A stretch of DNA of 8,519 bases from Verrucomicrobia bacterium 12-59-8. Lineage in GTDB: Bacteria > Verrucomicrobiota > Verrucomicrobiae > Verrucomicrobiales > Verrucomicrobiaceae. The DNA lies in assembly GCA_002279765.1 (NCBI GenBank), contig NCCR01000177.1:7558-16076 (forward strand). Reading direction: 5' to 3'. This document shows, in pieces, positions 4,493-8,519 of this stretch (position 1 is the stretch's first letter; each line of letters starts with the position of its first letter). The position numbers and the translations under genes were made by a program. Below the pieces are notes generated by a model that ran no database searches, was not told the origin of the DNA, and saw only the letters and a program-made list of their open reading frames with translations.

Positions 4493-7032
4493 TACTTCTT
4501 GCCTTTGTTTCCGTTGTTATTCTGCATTGCTTTCTGGCGACTCTTCTCAGCAGCCGTTCTGGCGCTGATGTCTTTCAGCCTGACAAGCGTTTCCATTGTA
4601 AGGCGTTTCTTGTTGACGTCAACGCCTTCCGTGACTTCCAGCAGACGGATAGCCGCGTCGATCGCTTTGGACTCTGTATCGAGCTGGAGGCGCTCGGCTT
4701 TGTCTGCAATCTCAGCCGCAGTCTTGACGGCATTGAGCTCAAGCGCACCTTCCTTGACGCCGACTTCCCGAATCTTGAGCTGCACAAGCGGGTCTTCAGC
4801 CAGCTTCTGAGCTTCCTGCTGCTGATTCTGCTGCTTCGATTGGGCAAGCACTTGTTGCGCAGCCTGAGCTAGTTGCGGAGCAAGGGCTCTTTCAACTTCT
4901 TCCGGAAGCGGCTTCTCAGGATCGGGGAGAGCTTGGCCGTAGATGGCTTCGATCTTCTGGCGATACAGGTACGCGACGTGCTCAGCAATGTGAGCAGCGA
5001 TTGCAGCCTGAATGGAGGCCGCGTCAGGGGATTGGCCGACCATCTGCTGAATGAGCGGGTCTTGAACCATCGCCATGTGAACGGCGATGTGCGACTCGTG
5101 ATGCTGATGATCGAAGACCTTCACGGGGTCTTTCATCAGGACGCGCATGTTTTCCGAGACAGGATCAAGCGGATCAATCTCGTCATCGAGCGGAACGATC
5201 TTGTCCGCGTTCGGGATTTCCATCGCCTCAAGGAAGCTTCTGTGCAGCTCTTTGTGGTCATATGTGTTAGGCGGAGCAGCTTGAGCTGTGTTGATAGCTT
5301 CTCTGTAAGCAACAACTCTTTGCGCCATTGAGGAAGCATTTGGATCGGTAGACGGAATAACGCGCAGCGGGGCGGCGAAATCCTTTTCGAAGTCAGCATC
5401 ATCGTCATCGACATAGCGATACGCGCCATATCTTTCTTTGACGATATCCATCATGATATCGAGCTCGCGCGAGAGAGAGCGCAGGAACCCGATCTTGACG
5501 CTGTTCTGGATTACGAGCGATTCTTCAAGAATGGCCAGAACTGAGCCGACCGGAGCCTCTTTGCCGATGTCGGAAACAGCAGCGTCGATCGATGACGCCG
5601 TGCGGCGGGCCTCGTCAACAAGCTTGTCCAGAAGGCCAGCGAGAACGGCAGACGGCTCCTTGAACGGGAGCGGCATGATCGAGTCGGAAAGCTTCGTTCC
5701 TTGGAAATCGACGTCGCGCCATTCGCCCGGCTTGAGCGGCTTGTCGTCCTCGCGGACGCGGAAGCCGCGCGTGCGGAAACCGGCGGGAAGGTTGGAAAGC
5801 GTGCCAGCGTCAACCAGCTGGCGGAGGATAGACGTTCCGCCTTCGGCAATGCCGCCGATCAGGTGAACGAGGCCGATACCATAAACCGAATATCCGGTGA
5901 TGTACTGGTAGGCCGTGAAGTATCTGCGGCGCTCGTAGTCGGAGCCTTCCTTCCAGTTTCTTCTGACATTCAACACTTGTTGCGAAGCTTTGTCGATCAC
6001 AACCAGATAAGGAACGGCGCGTCTGCTGGTGTTTTGATCGTCACCTTTGACTTTCAAGTCAACGTGGAATTCGAGGATTTCATGCTGGCTGGGGATCGAG
6101 GGCGGAGTGCGGCCATCTGTCGCATCTTGCTCCTTGCGCGGCTCTTCTCTATTGATCGACACTGGCGAAGGGAGCGAAATCTCTTTCCACATGCCGCCGT
6201 CCATGAGCTGGACGACTTCACTCGGGAACATCAGCTGCTTGTGACAGATGCGCGGGCATTGGTCGATATCTGTTGTGCCGTAGGGCATGATCAGATCAAG
6301 CGGGTGAATGTAGCGATTCTCAATCTTCTTTGTGACGGAGTTGTAATACGTCTTCTTGAAGCCCGAACCAGACAGATGCACCATGAACGCCAGACGCGAC
6401 TGCTCATCGGAGTAGCCCGGCACGTCATTCAGGATGACGCAGTTGACTTCCTTGGTGACGCGGCGAAGGCGCTTTGCGATTCCTTTTTTCTTGCTGTTGA
6501 GTTCGGCTTTCGCCGGGCCGCGCGCGGGCGCGAGGTCGCGAACGGTCTTGGCCCAGCCCCGCGTAACAGCTTCAAGCAAGACGGGATGGAACACGCCGCA
6601 CGCTTTAGGCCACGGATCGTGGCGCTCTTCAACGCTCATGCCCAGCAGCCGAAGGCCGCGAGCCAGCATTTCTTCCCAATCTTTTCTGGTGTCTTTGTCG
6701 ATTCTAAGCTGATCAAGACACTCTTGGGAAATAGTCGCAAGAACCTCTGCGTCCAAGGTTTCAGCGAGGTTGTCTCCAAACTCGCCACTTACGGGCTTGT
6801 CTGCGGCAGTCTCATCTTCGCTGAAATCAACGGTTACGGAGCCGTCATCGTTGTGTGTCTGTTTGCCAACGCCAAGTTCGTCCATGAGAGCTTCTTGCTC
6901 TTGGAACGGATCGAGCCCGCCAGCCTCTACCTCAACCTGAACGTTAGAAAGGCTTGGCACAGGCTCACGATCTCCCTCTTCCATGGAGAAGAGAACTTCA
7001 TCGGGAGTTTGAACCGACTTGCCAACATTCAT
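4492..7032 (-). CDS. Portal protein (P22-like / large portal family)
   Basis: An 846-residue protein that probably forms the dodecameric ring through which DNA enters and leaves the head and on which TerL docks. The first ~95 residues are acidic and likely flexible. A core begins with DKDTRKDWEEMLARGLRLLG (about 112-131). It includes DPWPKACGVFHPVLLEAV (about 139-156), a phrase characteristic of a widespread phage portal family, and a mid-region with SGSGFKKTYYN and DLIMPYGTTDIDQCPR. The EGGTSILRQLVDAGTLSNLP segment (about 385-405) and a later DHQHHESHIAVH stretch (about residue 640) are also typical. The last ~130 residues are helical, Gln-rich (about 725-745) then charged, resembling the C-terminal barrel/crown of P22-type portals. 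Length is at the large end for portals. ATG 7032 has GGAAG seven bases upstream and lies 15 bases after the terL stop. The terL-portal order is standard. Confidence 0.85.
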   Translation of the reverse strand: MNVGKSVQTPDEVLFSMEEGDREPVPSLSNVQVEVEAGGLDPFQEQEALMDELGVGKQTHNDDGSVTVDFSEDETAADKPVSGEFGDNLAETLDAEVLATISQECLDQLRIDKDTRKDWEEMLARGLRLLGMSVEERHDPWPKACGVFHPVLLEAVTRGWAKTVRDLAPARGPAKAELNSKKKGIAKRLRRVTKEVNCVILNDVPGYSDEQSRLAFMVHLSGSGFKKTYYNSVTKKIENRYIHPLDLIMPYGTTDIDQCPRICHKQLMFPSEVVQLMDGGMWKEISLPSPVSINREEPRKEQDATDGRTPPSIPSQHEILEFHVDLKVKGDDQNTSRRAVPYLVVIDKASQQVLNVRRNWKEGSDYERRRYFTAYQYITGYSVYGIGLVHLIGGIAEGGTSILRQLVDAGTLSNLPAGFRTRGFRVREDDKPLKPGEWRDVDFQGTKLSDSIMPLPFKEPSAVLAGLLDKLVDEARRTASSIDAAVSDIGKEAPVGSVLAILEESLVIQNSVKIGFLRSLSRELDIMMDIVKERYGAYRYVDDDDADFEKDFAAPLRVIPSTDPNASSMAQRVVAYREAINTAQAAPPNTYDHKELHRSFLEAMEIPNADKIVPLDDEIDPLDPVSENMRVLMKDPVKVFDHQHHESHIAVHMAMVQDPLIQQMVGQSPDAASIQAAIAAHIAEHVAYLYRQKIEAIYGQALPDPEKPLPEEVERALAPQLAQAAQQVLAQSKQQNQQQEAQKLAEDPLVQLKIREVGVKEGALELNAVKTAAEIADKAERLQLDTESKAIDAAIRLLEVTEGVDVNKKRLTMETLVRLKDISARTAAEKSRQKAMQNNNGNKGKK

Positions 7033-7047
7033 AGCTACGCTTCCAGA

Positions 7048-8519
7048 CTAGAAAACCGAATAATAACTGTTGGATTTCTTTTTGGTGTCTGGACCGTCGC
7101 TCCAGTCCTCATCGCGCTCCAGTCGAATAACGCCGCCTTGGCGGGCCGTCTGGATAGCCTGAGTCCCTGAGTCAACGTAGTCATCGCCGTCTTGAGCGTT
7201 GGGAAACGCTTCAAACTGCTCTATGACCTTTTTCGTCTCATCGTTGCTGATATACCATACCTGACCGGACTTGAAAATATCACTAATTGCGTTTACGCGC
7301 AATATCTTGTCATTTTTGGCGCGGCCCGGCTGGAAAGGCGTAACCGGAAGCCCCTTCATTCTGAGCTCTGGAATCAATGAGGTTCCCTGAGCGGTGTTCT
7401 CAATCAGGAGGCAGTCAGGCTTGAACTTGTCGAAAAGCCGCTTGGCTTCGTTCTTCAGGTCTGGGAATTCGAGCCTCCCCCGGAATGCGTCAATCAGCAT
7501 GAACTGCGGGTAAAGCTTACCTCCGGGGCCAGCCTTCATGAACATGCCCCAGGTACTACACGCAGAGTAGTTGGACCGAGTATTCGCCGTTGTGGCTGTG
7601 TCCCAAGATTGAATAATGTATTCAAAATCTGGAACCTTGCCGTCTTTGTCAACGTCCCACTCGCGCCACCAGCTAGCCTTGATGAGGGCCGCCGCAACCG
7701 AGACAGGGCTCTGCTGATACTGAGCCGACCAGCGCTGAATCGGGAGCTCGTCCCTGATCTTCTCAAGTTCCTTGATGCTCCAGAACTGCGGCCACAAGGC
7801 CTTGCCGCTCGGCAAAATTGCAGGGAAATCAATGACTTCCCACTCACCCTCTTCTCCGCGATCCTTGGCCGCCTTGATGACTTGGCCAACAAGGTCGCGC
7901 TGCGACCAGCGCGTCACGCAGATGATGATGGCTCCGCCCGGCTGAAGACGCTGGCGGGCCAGCATGAACCAACTCATGGCGCGATCGTAGATGGATTGGT
8001 CGCCAGCCTCAGCCGAGAGGGCCTCGGCTTCGGTGTGCGGGTCATCGATTAACAACAAATCTGCCCCTCTGCCAGCGAGGGCACCGCCCATGCCGACAGC
8101 ATAGTATTCGCCAGCGGCGCTGGTATTCCACCTTCCGGCAGCGGTTGAGTCCGCCGCCAGCTTCACGTCATTAAAAACCGCCTTGTAGTCGGGCGTCTGC
8201 ATAAGGTTCTTGACCTGACGGCCAAAGCCCTGCGCGAGTTCCGCGGTGTTGGAAACCTGCATGATTTTTCGTTTCGGATATTTTCCGATGTACCAAGCCG
8301 GAAGTATTACTGAAGTGTTGACGCTCTTTGAGTTATGCGTAACAATGTAACCTCTTCCAGCCAAGAAGAGGCCGTCCTCGCGCTCAACAGTTATGCAGCG
8401 AGTCGGGACAGTGTCCACCGCCACAACGGAGCGGATGTATCTATAAGGCCTCGCGGCGTCGTACGTTCTTTCGTTTTTTCTAGGCAGGTAGCAAGAATCT
8501 TTCATGTAGAAAATGACAC
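7048..8519 (-). CDS. terL: Terminase large subunit with intein (5' end outside window)
   Basis: TerL is the packaging motor: an ATPase that pumps DNA through the portal and a nuclease that cuts the concatemer. The frame stays open to the right edge, so the gene starts beyond 8519; the ATG at 8505 lies inside the intein and is not a real start. Counting from that Met, residues 1-58 are intein and the extein resumes at Ser59. Ser59-Lys-Ser is the end of the Walker A P-loop. Walker B is LLLIDDPH (150-157, Asp-Asp in place of Asp-Glu). The coupling motif is CVTRWSQRDLVG (196-207). RNase-H-like nuclease motifs follow: QSWDTA (Asp302), LLIEN (Glu369) and DGDDYVDSGTQA (Asp442/Asp445). GRLEFPDLKNEAKRLF and the IEN-x-AQGTSLIPELR region are typical of the T4/P22-like TerL group. 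It ends SNSYYSVF and is followed 15 bases later by the portal gene. Confidence 0.93.
   Translation of the reverse strand, partial: VIFYMKDSCYLPRKNERTYDAARPYRYIRSVVAVDTVPTRCITVEREDGLFLAGRGYIVTHNSKSVNTSVILPAWYIGKYPKRKIMQVSNTAELAQGFGRQVKNLMQTPDYKAVFNDVKLAADSTAAGRWNTSAAGEYYAVGMGGALAGRGADLLLIDDPHTEAEALSAEAGDQSIYDRAMSWFMLARQRLQPGGAIIICVTRWSQRDLVGQVIKAAKDRGEEGEWEVIDFPAILPSGKALWPQFWSIKELEKIRDELPIQRWSAQYQQSPVSVAAALIKASWWREWDVDKDGKVPDFEYIIQSWDTATTANTRSNYSACSTWGMFMKAGPGGKLYPQFMLIDAFRGRLEFPDLKNEAKRLFDKFKPDCLLIENTAQGTSLIPELRMKGLPVTPFQPGRAKNDKILRVNAISDIFKSGQVWYISNDETKKVIEQFEAFPNAQDGDDYVDSGTQAIQTARQGGVIRLERDEDWSDGPDTKKKSNSYYSVF
8332..8519 (-). mobile_element. Intein C-terminal splicing region inside terL Walker A
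   Basis: The last 40 or so residues before Ser59 form a standard intein C-terminal splicing domain. RYIRSVVAVDTVPTRCITV leads into EDGLFLAGRGYIVTHN, matching blocks F and G (D-x-LFLA-x-G-x-IVTHN). The penultimate His and terminal Asn (8335-8337 and 8332-8334) are the catalytic pair for Asn cyclisation, and Ser at +1 (8329-8331) is an allowed nucleophile. The sequence splits directly into the terminase P-loop (S-K-S), so it must be excised to give a working ATPase. Only the C-terminal piece is present; the N-terminal splicing blocks and any homing endonuclease domain lie past 8519. Residues YLPRKNERTYDAARPY just upstream belong to the intein and not to the terminase. The motif assignment is established knowledge of inteins; splicing activity is inferred. 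Confidence 0.9.

Noticed and set aside
5701..7170. Long plus-strand open frame (489 codons) across the portal start and terL end
   Set aside because: It lies fully antisense to two well-supported genes, crosses their junction, shows no family motif and is the usual codon-bias shadow on the opposite strand.
1..8519. tRNA genes, CRISPR arrays, insertion sequences, attachment sites or an origin
   Set aside because: Nothing resembling these was seen by eye; coding sequence fills almost the whole window and the only non-coding gaps are under 100 bases.

Overview
The window is a contiguous stretch of a tailed double-stranded DNA bacteriophage (Caudoviricetes) or an intact prophage. It covers the DNA-packaging and head-assembly module. 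All supported genes lie on the minus strand, so the window reads 'backwards': transcription runs from about 8519 down to 1. Base composition is moderate in GC and Shine-Dalgarno sites are of the purine-rich bacterial kind. This suggests a Gram-negative (Pseudomonadota, possibly alphaproteobacterial) host, but that is a guess from general resemblance of the gene set and not something the sequence proves.

In order of transcription: the 3' part of an intein joined in frame to the large terminase subunit (TerL, 8519-7048); the portal protein (7032-4492); a small unknown gene whose start overlaps the portal stop (4492-4121); a GroES-like co-chaperonin (4096-3665); a probable scaffolding protein (3647-2568); an unknown head-region protein (2555-1944); a probable head decoration or structural protein (1896-1297); the major capsid protein (1283-375); an intrinsic terminator (337-312, followed by a U-rich run); and, beyond it, the 5' part of a zinc-ribbon HNH endonuclease gene running off the left edge (290-1). 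Most spacers are 11-24 bases, consistent with one late-gene operon. The only notable gaps are the 47-base one before the decoration gene and the 84-base one after the capsid gene, and each contains a strong hairpin.

The head genes fit together conventionally. Scaffold and capsid protein build the prohead on the portal ring, the phage co-chaperonin probably helps the host GroEL fold a head protein, the decoration protein coats the shell, and TerL docks on the portal to pump DNA.

Three things go beyond a standard module. First, TerL carries an intein inserted inside its Walker A (P-loop) motif; the extein resumes with Ser-Lys-Ser directly after the intein's terminal His-Asn. Second, a near-perfect 15-bp hairpin with a GNRA-type (GAGA) loop buries the Shine-Dalgarno sequence of the decoration-protein gene, while its loop side presents a second Shine-Dalgarno-like sequence in front of an alternative in-frame ATG. 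Third, a truncated HNH endonuclease reading frame sits just past the capsid terminator. The window therefore has one selfish-type element at each end of the head module. No tail genes, integrase, tRNA, CRISPR array or origin is visible.
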